DNA from: Spirodela intermedia
Lineage: Eukaryota > Streptophyta > Magnoliopsida > Alismatales > Araceae
Reading direction: 5' to 3'
Length of the DNA stretch: 64,000 bases
Assembly (NCBI GenBank): GCA_902729315.2
Contig: LR746277.1
Coordinates: 1,741,001-1,805,000 of the forward strand
Positions 1 through 12,879 of this stretch are shown here, piece by piece. Numbering within the stretch: position 1 is the first letter of the stretch; each line of letters starts with the position of its first letter. The position numbers and the translations under genes are program-made. The notes under the pieces were generated by a model. It searched no databases, was not told the DNA's origin, and worked only from the letters and a program-made list of their open reading frames with translations.

Positions 1-1328
1 GTTGTAGAATTGCCAATGATAGAGGGGATAATTCCATCACTTGTACTTATCAAGTGAAGGACCAATATAAATAGCTCGTGAAGGGAAAGCATACTCCTAG
101 TAGACTAAAAGAGAACGGAGGAAGGTGCTCAATGAGTGTAATGTTCTGTAATTTGTGTTTCTAGATTACAGCATTAGGAGCTCTTTGGCCATCACAGTTT
201 GTACCACTAGATCACATACCATTTGCCAGAGCTATGAGTGTTTAGAATAGTGCCATATTGGCTACAGTAAAAGTAAATCTGAGATCAAAATGATTCCTCA
301 TTTTGGGACAATTAATTTTGATAGATGACATGAGTTTAATGCGATATAGATCCAATGGGTGTGAGTTTAATAGATATTGTCGTTGCAAATAAGCTCAAAT
401 TTCAGCTTGCACAGGAGTGGACATATTATGATTTGATACTATAAATAAATTCGTGATTGTGAATTGATTTTTGAGTTAGATGCCTCGAAAACAGATAACT
501 CTCTCATTGACAACTATTCAGTTTTCGAACTAAATAATTTTTGAGCTAGGTGATTTCGTCAAAACTTGAGTTGATGACCAGATGCCTCTGGTAGTAATCA
601 GCCTTCAAACAAGAGAAGCCTTCTTTATACGACATGTAATCTTCGAAAGCCCCTCAATGTTCTACGTTAAAGCTATGTCCTGATAAACAGATAGAAGGAA
701 AATGACGAGAGAATTCCGTGGAAGATATAAGAGTTGTCAAGTCACCTCTTCGTTTGGAAGAATTTAATATTTTATTTAAAAACTCTGAATGAAATCCTAT
801 TGCTGACGGTTCTTTGATTGGACTGACAGAAGTTTCCTAGGTAGCATAGTAGATACACATTATATCTTCCTAGGTGCAATGCCAGTCTTCTGGTTTATTT
901 GATGGGGGACCGCCATACAGCTTTCTGGTGATGCAGCAGCCCATTGTTGACGGGCATTACTGAAGCATTACTATCTTCTTCTCAATCTATTTTCGTCATT
1001 TTTCCCTATATGCCTCTGTATTTATTCCAACTATTCCCTCCTAGGGACAGCATATCTTTTAACAACGATTCTTTCTATTTCAGCTTATGGGACCATTTGT
1101 GGTTAAAACTTGCTGTATTGTTCGTTTAATATTACAAATCCATGCGACATTTGTGTATTATGTATGTATGGTTAACAGGTTTAACTGAAGACTCGAGTGA
1201 ATACTTTTCTTAAAATAACCTTTTTGACGGTTGGGACTGATACTAATGATGGCTTATCTGGTATACTGTTATTATTAAGTGTTGTGAACCTTCAAGTGAT
1301 CATTTTCTTGAAATGAACTCTTTCACAG
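1..1328 (+). other. Intron of the MRG gene (5' end outside the window)
   Basis: No exon with chromodomain similarity was found here, and the next exon starts at 1329 after a TTTCACAG acceptor. The short ORF at 944-1129 has no recognisable similarity. I read the stretch as intron sequence and see nothing else in it. Confidence 0.7.
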
Positions 1329-4300
1329 TTGGGATGAGTGGATTGAAAGCAGCCGCTTGTTGAAATTCAATGAGGAAAATGTTGAGAAGCAGAAAACCCT
1401 TAATAAAAATGGTAGAGCGAAGAACTTGAAGTCTTGGCGTTCTACTCAAAACAAACCCAAGGGATCTAATGGTTTGTCCACTTCACGCATTTTAGTTTCT
1501 GCCTTTTGTTAGCCATGGTTACCGTTAAGATAATTGCTTCTTTGCTGACCTGTACTACCATAAAAAAGGACATAATAGCTTTACCTAATCATTTAGATCC
1601 AAACAAGTGATCATATAGTTGGTCACTGTTTCAGCTTTCATTTTCACATAACTCTCTGTCGACTCCTGTAGAGCCTATGATAAAAGCTAGTGGCAGATTT
1701 GGTATACTGCAGGCTCTGTTTGGCTTAGAGCTGATGTAGATAAATCCCCATTTTTTTACACATAACCTTACTGCCTAGTCAACCCATAACTTTTTATCGG
1801 TTATTGTGTGCTTCTAATTTCTTTTCCTGGTAGTTTTATTGAAATTGTAGTTTTTGAAAGAAATATTTTGATGCATCTTTAATAATCACTGAAGTTTTCT
1901 TGATTACTTGTTGATATTGGTGAAATCTTCAGAGACAAAGCCAGAGAAAGAAGATCCAAAAAACAATTGTAAGTTGTTTCGTTTGCAATTGTAAATGCCT
2001 GTTTTGTTTTTATTAATGGTTCCACCAAATAATTTTGTTAGCACAGGAGTTTGATTAAATGTCTGTGAAACTTCGAACATCAGACCTTTGTAAGAATATT
2101 TATACCTGGCACATAACTCATTATAACATCATTACTTGTAATTTGTCTAATTCTTAGGAAGAGTAATCACCAATAAGGGTTATTGTTCATTTATGATTGT
2201 GAAAAATTATAATTTATCGGAAGCAAAGTATTTGCCACACTGCTTATATTGACTGGGTGACTTTTGTGTAACTTTGGGAAGAGTTATGACTTTTAGATAT
2301 TGTAATGCCAAAAAAAAGGGATGGATATCTCAGGACAGCATTGAGATATGCAAAAATGACAAGTTGACGAAAGAAATGGCAAGATTTAATGCACTATTTA
2401 ATAAATACAGCGTAAGTTGAACTATTTAATGAATACAGCCACTAGGAAAAATCAGCACAAGGAACACACGTCTTTCCCAAAAGCAGAGTTCCCGAGACAT
2501 AGATTGACACTAATTAAAACTGACAGAGCCCTTGTGAAAGAATATTGATATTAGGTTTACTGCGTCAATACATCAGCTGCAGTCTGACATCCTAAACAAC
2601 ATCATCAACATCAACCTTGGTTGTTATCAACAGTCTGTCAATGCTAACTACAGAGAATTCTTCCACTGCAGATGCCCTTATTTTAAAGGCTTTTTTGTCT
2701 GTTTGTCTCCTGACACAATTTTTTTTGTAGGCTCTTCAAATCTGTCTCATCGTGCCCTAACATTAATCATAATTTCAATTGTTATAGTATAGAACACACT
2801 TCTGGAAGTATTTTTCTTGAATCATCTTTTGAGACTAAATGTTGAAGATTGAGTGATGAATTTATCTATAAAACGCCCCCCCCTCTCCCCAATGAAAGAA
2901 AAAAGGTTCAAAGAGCTCAACACAAGAGAGATCATTTTCTTCTTTCCAGAGGGCTTCTGCTGCTGGTTGCTGTGGCTGATCACTGGTTGAACGTCAACTC
3001 CCCAACCACACCCTGAGCTACCCGATAAAGTGCAAGTATTAAAATGATGAGATAAGCCTTCGTAGGGTTGAGAGGATTATGATCCTGAGCAGAAACGGAC
3101 GATCATGGGAAAAGTGTAGAATGGATATTTTTTATAGATGGTGACAGTTGACAAAAAGGCAAGTATTAAAATGATGGGATCTAGGAACATTAGAGTGGTC
3201 GCCCTTTTGCTCAAGGTTATACCCATGAAGAGTATACTTGGTGGGCAAGAATAGCTTCAAGCAAAAAGGGTGTTGAGCAGAGATAAATATGACAAGAGCA
3301 AATGTCATCTAAAAAATAGGGCTCCACCTCTTTTCAAAAAAGGTGAATCTGAAGAAATCAATGGGATGGAAGACATCACCTATCTCAAAGTGAAAGTATT
3401 CCTTCGCACAATCAGTGCAAAGAACTTTGATGTGACAATGAGAGCGACTTCCTAGCGGTAAAATCGCCATAAGGAAGAAGAACCTTAGGTTTGTGGTCAA
3501 TGAACCATACAATAATGGAATTCTGTCACAGAAGGCAAGATAACTAGGGCCCAGTTATCATATTGCACTACACTAGAAGGTACTGTGGATTTGAATTCGT
3601 CTAATAAAGGAAGGGCCAAGTGTTCTGCCCACCTGCCATTGATAGACGGAGACAACTGGAAGCTAGGAGTTCGGACTAAAGCAGAAAACTAAATGACAAC
3701 CCAGAAATATGACCTAATATTTCTTATGATAGAGAAGCCTCGATTGTTGAGTGTGAGGATGCTCGATATGCTACAATTTCTATCCCATGACTGCTTCTAA
3801 TCCTCCGACCTGTATGCTGATCTTTCACAGAAAGGGATGAAGCAGTGAACGAGACTGTGTACACAGAACATTATGACGTAGTGAGACATGCTTTAATTGA
3901 TAGCATATTTTCTAGAAATTGAGATGGATGCAGGACGTGACATAGTGAGACAGCCAGCTGACTGACTAGGGAGCGATGGAGTAACAGAGCACTTAAATTC
4001 AAAGTTTAGAGGGAAATGAAGGTAATCATCTAACAGTAGATGGGCTTCTTCTTTGCATTGAAAAGGCCATTCGTCTATAATCGGGGCTTGGCATTATTAT
4101 CAGGAGGAGCGAAAGGAGTTGTCTAACCTGCATAGATTTACATCTCCCTAGATGGTGTACATGAGTTTTGAGTGGAGGAAAAGCAATGATATAGAAACTA
4201 TCATTGGAGACACGATTGCTCATGCAATGGCACGAGGATAAATCGCAACTGATGAAGGCTTCGACAAGTCAACTAGATGGGGTCAACAGCAAAGCTGATG

Positions 4301-7300
4301 TTGGAAAGAACTTCCAGTGGCAAGAGGAACGATCAAAAGTGTGGTTCGCAGAAGATCTCCAGTACACTACGATTCTCATGGTAGTTTCTGTGGAGAAGCA
4401 ACAACATCTAATAACAATTAACGATGAGAGAATGAGGGAGAGGGAGTAATCTTCCCTGCATTAAGGAAATAGCCCAGTGTATGAGACATCACTAACAAGT
4501 CCGTGCTTAAGGAAATAGCCCAATATAACAAGCCATCTATGCCACGTAAAGGACATCTAACATGAGAAATTATCCTTTTAAGATTTTGATTTTCAAAAGT
4601 TTTAAGTTAAGGAGAAGAGAAATACGGGCAATAGAAAGGTTCACACTGACCAGATTTTTGTTTTCTCCTGTTGAAAACAGAAGGTCGAGAGTGATATGGA
4701 CTTCGACCAAGGTCAACACATGTCGATCCCTGTTCCAGAAACAATTTACCAAAATTGTCTTTTTATTTTTAGAAGAGGGTAACGTCTAATTAATAAAAGG
4801 ATTTTGTTTATTTATTTCGTACGTTTATATTGTAAGTTCACCTCCAAAACTAGGTCTTTTCCATTTTCTCTGGCGACTGATCCAGAACTTGAGATGGTAA
4901 CTTAAACTTTGATAAACTTGTCACACTGCTCAGTGGTTCTGAAATTTGTGTAAGATTATTGATATTATTTTTTTGCATCGTTTCATCATTTGCTAGCTAT
5001 CAACAGAAGCACGGGTGCTAACACTCAGCTGTGAGGAATTGACTGTTCGTATTACTGACGTGTGCTTTCTTGTGCAGTTCCCCGAGGTAAAAAGCGCAAG
5101 GGACACACTGGTGTTGTGGTATGGCTCTTTGTTCTGAATTTCCTTCACATTGGGCTTAGGATCTTTTTCCATTTTTTTTTATTGGTTCTGTTTTGCACTA
5201 ACTGGTTATCTGCAAGAAGTCTACAAATACTTTAGAGATGAGCATCATTAAAATAACACAACATCATAAAGTCTCCAATGGATCAGTTGGATCTTAGCAT
5301 TTTAAGATCTGTAAATTTAATTTTTCTGTCTCCAAAAATGGTTCCCTACATCACTCTTAAAGGGCTTCCTAAGATGTCCCATATTCAGATTTCAGGTGCT
5401 ATTACTTGATGTAAATTATCTGATTAATGCATTATATTTAATCCCAAAGATGTGTTCAAGAAATCAGGGTCAAATATTGGCCTGAACAATGAGTTTTAGG
5501 TTAGGAAATATTTGAAAGGAACAGCTCAATCGTATTTATTTCGTCTTCTTCCTGTGGATTAGGATGCCCCATATTTGTTTTGCTCTAACCTGCCTGGACA
5601 TCTTCCATCCAAGCTTACTAACATCATCAGAGTTGTGCAAAAGTTATTACCCTACTCCTTTTCGCATAGAAGGGGATCAAACCAGCCGTAGGAGGCAGAG
5701 ACATGTCCCATTGTCCCATGGAAATCAAGAACATAAATTTCTGCTGCTGCACTACATTTTACATCCTAAGCCACTTTTATGTACTTGACCATAAACATAT
5801 AAAATGCAAGAGTCCATTAGGTAAAATATTTACCTGCGATATGAGGGTTCCAAGCCCAAATGTAAATGAGGGATAAGTGAAGAAAAGAATCTGTTAACAT
5901 ATTCTCTTGCATCAAAAATTCTCCACAGATTGCAGGGACCTGATGTGATTACGATGGATATGATCTGTTTGATTATAATGTCCTGACTTTTTCCCTAAAG
6001 TATTAACTGCATCATCATTCCTTTGAAATTTTTTAAGGTTCTGAACCTCTCCTAGTTGGTTATATCTGGCAGTCAACCACATCTTGGCATTTTTAAACTT
6101 GTTTTTTTCCGGATAAGTTGTCATGTCATCCATTTCATCCTTCACTAGCGATCATCTTATTTTAAATCCAAAGAATCTGCTGAATTTTGCAGGGGTGGTT
6201 GTCTATTTAGGGTGATTTGGTGATATTCATCAGATATATTATTTCTCATTACATTCTTGGTATAGTTTAGGATGTCTGGTCTTTGTTTCATTTGCCTTAG
6301 CTAAAATTGGTTAGTCTAGATGGTGTTGTATCCATCTCATTATCAGAATACTTTGGTTTCAGGAGGACATTAAGCCCTCTGAGAAATTCGTGACGATACA
6401 GTTACCATTGACGTTGAAAAAGCAATTAGTGGACGACTGGGATTACGTAACTCAACAGAAAAAGGTAATTGGGTTTTCTCGTGTTATATACCTTTTTTTT
6501 TCTGATAGGTGCAGTTATGCTACTTTTATTTGGTGTTAAGGCAGAGACTCTATCTTTTAGTTTCTGGATTGTATATTTTCTTCTGATTAAAGATTCCATC
6601 TCTGTATTGTATGATCTTTATTCTTCAATTGAAATAATGGATGCTTTTTTTGTATGTTACTCAAGTGTGTGAGCTCTTTACTTGCTGGCGATAGCAGCTG
6701 TATATGGATAAGCATAGGCCAGTAAGTTTGGATTCTATCTGCTGAGTGAATTCACACCAAGTATTGCCTTTGGTTGTAAGTTTGATCCCTTGTTTATTGG
6801 ATTTTAGTCATGGTAGGGGAAATTGTTTGATTCTGGTCCGGATTGGGCTTGGTCTAGGCCAATCTATTTTAACGGGAAGTAAAGCCTTTAACCTCATCTT
6901 ATTGCGCTTCAGGCATGCTGTATTAAGATCCTTGTATCCCCCACTGGAGTCCAGCTCAAAAAATCACGAGCTCTTACAGTTTATACCATTCAACGGGAAC
7001 TGTACCTAGAAATCCTAATGACTTGAAAAGACTGATGTCTCTGAGATTCAAAGGAATGGCGTTGCTAGCTCTAAGGACCGTAATTTAGGTGAGAAGTACA
7101 TATGTGAGTATTGGACCTGCTACTCAACATCTATGTGATCGTGAGATGTCACATAATTGTTAAGAACAACAAAGGTGGCACCTCAAGATGTGGTTAAATT
7201 CTAGTGTCCACGTAGAGTGTTGATTATGTTCTTGAAATGGCAACCAAGTGCACACTGACTGAACAATAAAGATCGATTAATGAATCTCAGATTCATATTT

Positions 7301-10300
7301 ATAAAAAAATAATACAATTATTGATCATTATTTGGTAATTTGTCAAGAATATTTTCCACCTGGGCTTATGTAAGCCAGTTTACCCTCAAGATAGTGACAG
7401 TTATATCTGTTGTACGCAATGTCAAGAATATACGCACTGTAGTCTTTCTGACGTCAAGTAGATGGTATGGGTATTACTGGAAGCTATCCTTCTTCTAGAG
7501 GTGGTTGACCCTAATGTTTTTGTCAATTGGTTCCTTGGGTGCGGTGTGGCATTAACTGGGTTTTATCTCTATTCGCTCCTACATTGCTTTTCCTGTCAAA
7601 ACATAGCCCAATTTTCTGAGAGAACAGTATACTTTGTTGAAAAAAAAATTGAAAAAAAATCTCGTATATTACTCCTTTTGGGCTTGGAAATTATTTGATT
7701 GAAATTGAATGAAACCCTTAAGCATTTCTGTCGTTATTTATTTTTGTGTTAAACTTCGTTTTGTTTTAATTTCAGCTGTTAGAGCAGATTTAATTTTGCA
7801 AGGGTTGTGCTGGGACATGTTTAGTGGAGTGTAAACAGCACTCACATTTTCCTTTCTTTTTCTTTTCTCATGAATGAGGACATCTCTTAAAACTTTTCTG
7901 TTTGTTCTTGCCGGTCATCTGACATATGAGGAATTGTTTCATGAATGAATGCTGGCTATTTTTTTATAAATCATGGATTTTCTGTTACTGCTATATTTTG
8001 GCTCAGTAATCCTTTGAAATGGTGTAAAATTTCTTGAACAGCACTAGTTCACATCTTTGGTTGAACTTCTACAGTGTTAAATTATTATTTATCATTTTTT
8101 TTTAATTCAATATGTTATCTTTTCTAGAGTAGGAAACAAAACCCATTTTTTACCATTCCCCTTCAGTATTCTTGTGACAAAGATACATCTTTTACATCTT
8201 GTCTGGACATTATTTTCTGGAGTCAGTCCAAGTTTTGATATCTCCTATTCTTGAATTTTAATAACTTCTTTTATCTTTCTTGCAGCTCGTTAAGCTTCCT
8301 CGTAATCCCAGTGTCGATGACATACTGAAGAAGTATCTTGAGCACCGCACAAAAAAAGATGGCATGTAAATGTCCTTTGGTTTCTTTTAACATTCTGTTG
8401 TAATATTCTGCAGTGATTGAACTACTCATTAGAAGATTCTTAGGGTTGATTGTTAAATCTGTTAAAAGAGTTGAATATGAAAACTTGTACTTCTGAGCTT
8501 ATGCTTGTGCTTGCGTGGCTTCTTTCGTTTAGGAGTTCTAATAGGTGATTTATAGTTATCAATCATTTCCCAGAGCCCTCCATGAATAAGTTCATTTTCC
8601 CCTGAAGTCTTGTTTTTCAATTCTCTTCTGTTAGCAGTCCTCTAGTGAGGATTTTGTTTGTAAAATCAGTATTGGAAAATGTCATAACAGCACTTGATAT
8701 TTCTACGTTGAAAAAGTACATTAATTCTTTGGTGCTATTAAGTAGCTGACTAGGGTGGAGATATTCGTTGTGTAATTTGAGGTTATGCCGTGCTAAAATT
8801 TTGGGGTGGCATTAGTGCAGTAATCTCCTAATAAGTTTTCTATTTTTATTGTAACTCCATCATTGTGGAACTTCATGTGGTTGTGAATGTGGAAAAAACT
8901 GGGATCGCCAAAAATTTGGCGTCTCCATGCGCTTGATCCTCTCTCTCTCTTTCTCTCTCTCTCTCTCTGAGAGTGCCCATCCACTTGCTTATCAATGATC
9001 CTGGTTTTATCCCTGATAGAAATTATAATATCTATTCTGCAGGATTGCTGATTCAGTGGGAGAGATTTTAAAGGGCATTCGTTGCTACTTTGACAAGGCA
9101 TTGCTTGCCATGTTGTTGTACAAAAATGAGCGTGAACAATACGAGGCAGCTGTTGACGATAAAGTATCTCCTTCATCTGTGTATGGCGCAGAACATCTAC
9201 TCCGTCTTTTTGGTATAAAAACCCTGACTGTTTTTCTTGCCTTCTCGTTCGACGTCTTTAAAGTTTCTTTAATTTTTTTCCGGGATCATTTTCAATATTG
9301 ATGAGCCTTATTGTCATTTGTACTTGAATTCTCTATTAAAGTATTTAAATTTAAGTGGGTCATGTCTTCTTTGTTTCCTTTGGATAGATCTGCGATTAAT
9401 TGATTCGCTCCACATTACCTGTCAGCTTTCTCTTATTGAAGCTGAAGAACAAAGCATAAACGTAGCTGTTGTATCTAGCCATATTAAGAAATCTATTTCT
9501 TCTAACAATTTTATCATCCTGTCAATGGAAAAATTACTGCCGTACTTCAATAGTACTTAAAATGAATGTAGTTATCCTCCCGTCTGTTATTGGTGTAGAC
9601 TCCAGCATATATGTTTCATCAATATGTTCTTCAGTCAATCCTATATACCTGATGATTCTACCAGTTACTCAACGTTCATATGTAATTAAATTCATGTTGT
9701 GGGTCCAAGTGCAATTATTGCACAAACAGTTTCCTTAATGACCCTGGCATCACCTTTTTTCACTAGTGGGAACTCCTACGATAATGTCATGGAACTGGAA
9801 GATCCTCGAAATGGATATATAGTAAATCCATCTAGACCCTTGGATAGGACAGCATGTAATTTTGAAGTTTTGCTGTGGCCTGATAGTCTGCCAGGATCTC
9901 TTCTTCCGAATTCTCTGCTTGAAAAGGGGCTAGGTACTCTCTTTTCTAATGAAAAGACGTCCCGGGCTTGGCGTATGTTGAATGTAAGTGGGTTCTGCTG
10001 GGTTGTTCCTCCAACTGATAGAGATCTATGATCTTTTGACAGTCAAGTTACCAGAGCTACTCACCTACGTCCACATGGAGGAGGAGGCTCTCGCAAAATT
10101 GCAGCAGAAGCTATCCGAATTTCTCAAGTATGTATGGCTTCATCCACTGGGGCATTATATACTTTCATTATAAGGGAATACCTCTGTTTATTCGCTTTCC
10201 TTGCCTTGCCACGGGCTTTTCCGTCTTGCAACCCGTGGTAAGACTTTGGGTAATCAAAAAGAGGACGAATCATGGGATGCGTCTTAGAGGATGCCCAGTC

Positions 10301-10494
10301 AGTCACTCCCCGACCATAATCGGGTTGGGTGGAGGAACCACTGAGTGCTACTAATCTATCAACTGCTAGAGATCAGAATAGGATATCCAATTAATCTCAA
10401 GGGCATTCTTCCTATCTACCTATCTTACAGGTTTCTGCAGAAAAATCAGAGCTCATTCTTCCTTGCCAATTACGAACCCTCTAACAGGGAATGA
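1329..10494 (+). CDS. MRG/MRG15-like chromatin protein, 5' partial (last 8 exons)
   Basis: Exons: 1329-1471, 1933-1968, 5078-5118, 6363-6464, 8286-8365, 9043-9212, 10043-10127, 10431-10494 (TGA). All junctions are GT-AG and in phase, giving about 239 residues. The first exon begins with WDEW, the end of an MRG-family chromodomain; the rest of that domain is upstream of the window. Next comes a basic linker (PRGKKRKG), then the MRG domain: LPLTLKKQLVDDWDYV, LVKLPRNPSVDDILKKYLEH, IADSVGEILKG, YGAEHLLRLF, KLPELLTYVHMEEE, ending FLQKNQSSFFLANYEPSNRE. Established for the family: the chromodomain reads methylated H3K4/H3K36 and the MRG domain docks partners in acetyltransferase complexes; plant MRG1/MRG2 act in flowering control. 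The function here is inferred from this homology. Introns reach 3.1 kb. The ortholog (MRG1 or MRG2) cannot be assigned without the N-terminus. Confidence 0.95.
1969..5077 (+). other. 3.1-kb MRG intron with internal direct repeats
   Basis: The intron separates the exon ending at 1968 from the exon starting at 5078. It holds no supported coding exon. The part from about 2500 to 4560 looks like inserted, decayed DNA: the 18-mer GCAAGTATTAAAATGATG occurs at 3032 and 3159, and TTAAGGAAATAGCCCA occurs at 4461 (last base of the copy near 4476) and 4507. No terminal repeats or transposase similarity were recognised. Confidence 0.5.
8939..8968. repeat. (CT)n microsatellite in an MRG intron
   Basis: An almost uninterrupted CT dinucleotide run lies 75 bases upstream of the exon at 9043. 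It could serve as part of a polypyrimidine-rich region but is too far from the acceptor to be the tract itself. Confidence 0.9.
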
Positions 10495-10971
10495 CCAAGC
10501 ACGCCCACGGGAAACAGGCGCCGTCAAACAAGGCAAGGTACGTACACGGCAAGTGTGGACAGCGTCCTCTCTCTCTCTCTCTCTCTCCCATATTGACGGT
10601 AAGTTTCCGAGTGGCTAATGAGGAGCCTCGTCTCAGGCGGATTGCCGTGTCAGTCGGGCGCTAATGATGCTTCCGGTCAACCCGGAGAAGTCGCTGGGAC
10701 GTCATGACAGTGAACTCTCGGTCTCTAGTCGTAAACCTTCCCTTCCAGGAAAACTAGTGAAGAAACGGAAACGTCAACTGCAGGAAAACACGCGCATACT
10801 CGTTGACTTAAGCATGAGAAGTAGAAAGCCGCTGTCGGCCTCCCGACGGCGCTGACGCCTTTTTTGAGGCAGACGTTTTGAATTTGATGCTCGCTTATTT
10901 ATCCTCGGACGAACGAAGGGCCTCTTTCTTCCTCGGAAGAGGTCGGCCAAGGGCGGACTACTTGTGGCGCC
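10495..10971. other. Tail-to-tail spacer between MRG and CAD
   Basis: A 477-base convergent spacer. It contains a CT dinucleotide run at 10566-10588 and presumably both 3' untranslated regions. No gene is supported; the small ORF at 10664-10855 has no recognised similarity. Confidence 0.7.
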
Positions 10972-12392
10972 TCAGTCAAGGTTGCTGCCGGCGACGTCGA
11001 CGACGAAGCGGTACCTGACGTCGTTGCCCTCCAGCCTCTCGAGGGCCTTGTTGACGTAGTCCATCTTGACAATCTCGATCATGGAGGTCAGTCCGCGCTC
11101 GGCGCAGAACTCGAGCATCTCCTGCGTCTCGTCCATGCTTCCGATAAAGGACCCGGTGATGGCCTTCCTCCCCAGCATCACCACGGGGCTGAGGAACTTA
11201 AGGGGCTCGTTGATGACCCCGTTGAGGATGAGCTTCCCGTCCAACTTCAGCAAGGACAGGTACGGCTCCAGCGGGTGCACCACGGGAACGGTGTCGATGA
11301 TGTAGTCGAGGCTCTCTGCGATGGAGCCCATCTGCTCGGCGTCGGAGCTTACGACGAAGGCGTCCGCACCGAGGTGCTCCACCGCCTCGGTGTGCTTTTT
11401 GTCGGAGGAGCTTATCACGGTCACATGGTGGTCCATGGCCTTGGCGATCTTCACGCCCATATGCCCCACGCCGCCCAGCCCCAGGACGCCCCCCCGCAGC
11501 CCCGGCTCCGTCAGCCCGAAGTGCCGCAGCGGGCTGAACACCGTCACCCCCGCGCAGAGCAGCGGTGCCGCCTGCTCAGCCGCCATGTTCCCCGGGATCT
11601 TCACCACGAACCTGCAAAACCCATTTCAACAGCCCCTGTCAGATCGACCCAACATTTAGATGGGTGTGGCGATGACGATGGGGGGCACATGGGCAGCGAG
11701 AGGAGAGGGTTGGGGGGCCTCAGCTCACTTCTGGTCGACCACCATGGCGGTGGAGAAGCCGCCCTGCGTGGGCTTTCCGTCGGTGTAGACGTCGTTGTAG
11801 GACCAGATCTTCTTGTTGCAGTACTGCTCGATGTTGGCCGTGCAGGCGCCGCAGGAGCGGCAGCACCCCACGAGCACACCCGACCCGACCAAGTCCCCCC
11901 GCCGGAACCGTGTCACCGCAGATCCTACCTCAATCACCTCCCCCACCACCTCGTGCCTGCACGCGCAAGCCACCGGGAAAACAGAAAAAATGAAAGGTTT
12001 CTTACAACTCCGGCCAACGCGGAAAGTGCCCCGTCGCCGGCGAAGATGGGGGGCCGCTCGTACCCGGGTACCATGGGATACTTGGACGCGCCCAGGTGGT
12101 TCTTCAGCTGGTGGATATCGGTGTGGCAGATGCCGCAGTAGAGCACCTTCATCAGCACGTCCTCCTGGCCCGTCTCTCTGCGCAGTCAGTCGGTTGCCAA
12201 TTGCTAATATCAGGATGAAATAACACAGAGAAAGAGAAAGAGAAAAAGAGAGAAAAAGGAGGGAGAGAGGGGGAGCTTTAAGAAACAGCGCTGGATCCAC
12301 CTGAGAGTGTAGGTGTAGGGGGAGAGCACGCCGGAGGCATCCCTCGCGGCCCAGCCGATGACCTTCCGCTCCTCCATGACGAAGCTGCCCAT
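10972..12392 (-). CDS. CAD: Cinnamyl alcohol dehydrogenase, class I, complete, 4 exons, 357 aa
   Basis: Exons on the minus strand: 12392-12301, 12177-12064, 11956-11729, 11611-10972 (stop). The spliced CDS is 1074 bases, in phase throughout. The enzyme reduces hydroxycinnamaldehydes to monolignols with NADPH in the cytosol (EC 1.1.1.195). Seen directly: catalytic zinc ligands C48 (in CGICHTD), H70 (in PGHEVVGE) and C164; structural zinc cysteines C101, C104, C107, C115; proton-relay T50; Rossmann loop GLGGVGHMG (189-197); ISSSDKK (211-217) typical of NADP(H) preference. W120 and F300 align with W119 and F299 of Arabidopsis CAD5, marking a true lignin-type CAD rather than a sinapyl/mannitol-dehydrogenase-like member. 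The start at 12392 ([10 protein letters not shown]) is the first in-frame ATG; a second, at M6, is possible. Length fits the family. The first intron's coding-strand pyrimidine tract is unusually long. Confidence 0.96.
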
Positions 12393-12511
12393 CGTCTCCG
12401 CCGGGGACCCTAACGCTCGGAGAGCTCTCCGCAGAGGCCGGAGCTCGGAAAGCTGGCGGAGGAGAGCAGAGACGAGACAGTGGACCTGCCGAGGGCTTCC
12501 ATGACGGGGGG

Positions 12512-12520
12512 ATATATATA
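12512..12520 (-). promoter_or_regulatory. Probable TATA box of CAD
   Basis: TATATATAT on the minus strand, about 120 bases upstream of the CAD start codon and the only strong TATA match nearby. Its spacing allows a leader of roughly 90 bases. An AC-I-like motif ACCTACC, the MYB-binding element of many lignin genes, lies at 13103-13109 on the plus strand, 711 bases upstream of the ATG; a 7-mer this far away is weak evidence. Confidence 0.55.
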
Positions 12521-12879
12521 GCGAGCGAAGGCTACGCCCACCATCGGGTGGGTTATGGGAGCAGTTTGTTGCGGTGATGTCATGGTGCTGTCACACACCT
12601 GGCGAGCACCCAAGTGGATATGTGCATAAAACCTTACATGAACTTGTATACTGGAGTCATGTCCTAGAGCTGAGGCTCCTTCTTTATATTTGGCATTTGC
12701 CCTCATCCAAAGGGTCCACGATCATCACTGATTTCTGATCCTTGGTTTTTTCATCTACCTTCGGAGAGAAATTCGTTCTATCCATCTGAATAAGTCGTCA
12801 AGTCAACCAAGCTACGATTTAATTCAACCTATGAACAACAGCACAACATTTTAAGCTCTTGGGTTGCAGCAAAACGTAT

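Noticed and set aside
11275-12141. 288-codon plus-strand open frame across CAD
   Set aside because: It is the antisense shadow of GC-rich CAD exons, which carry clear conserved motifs on the minus strand.
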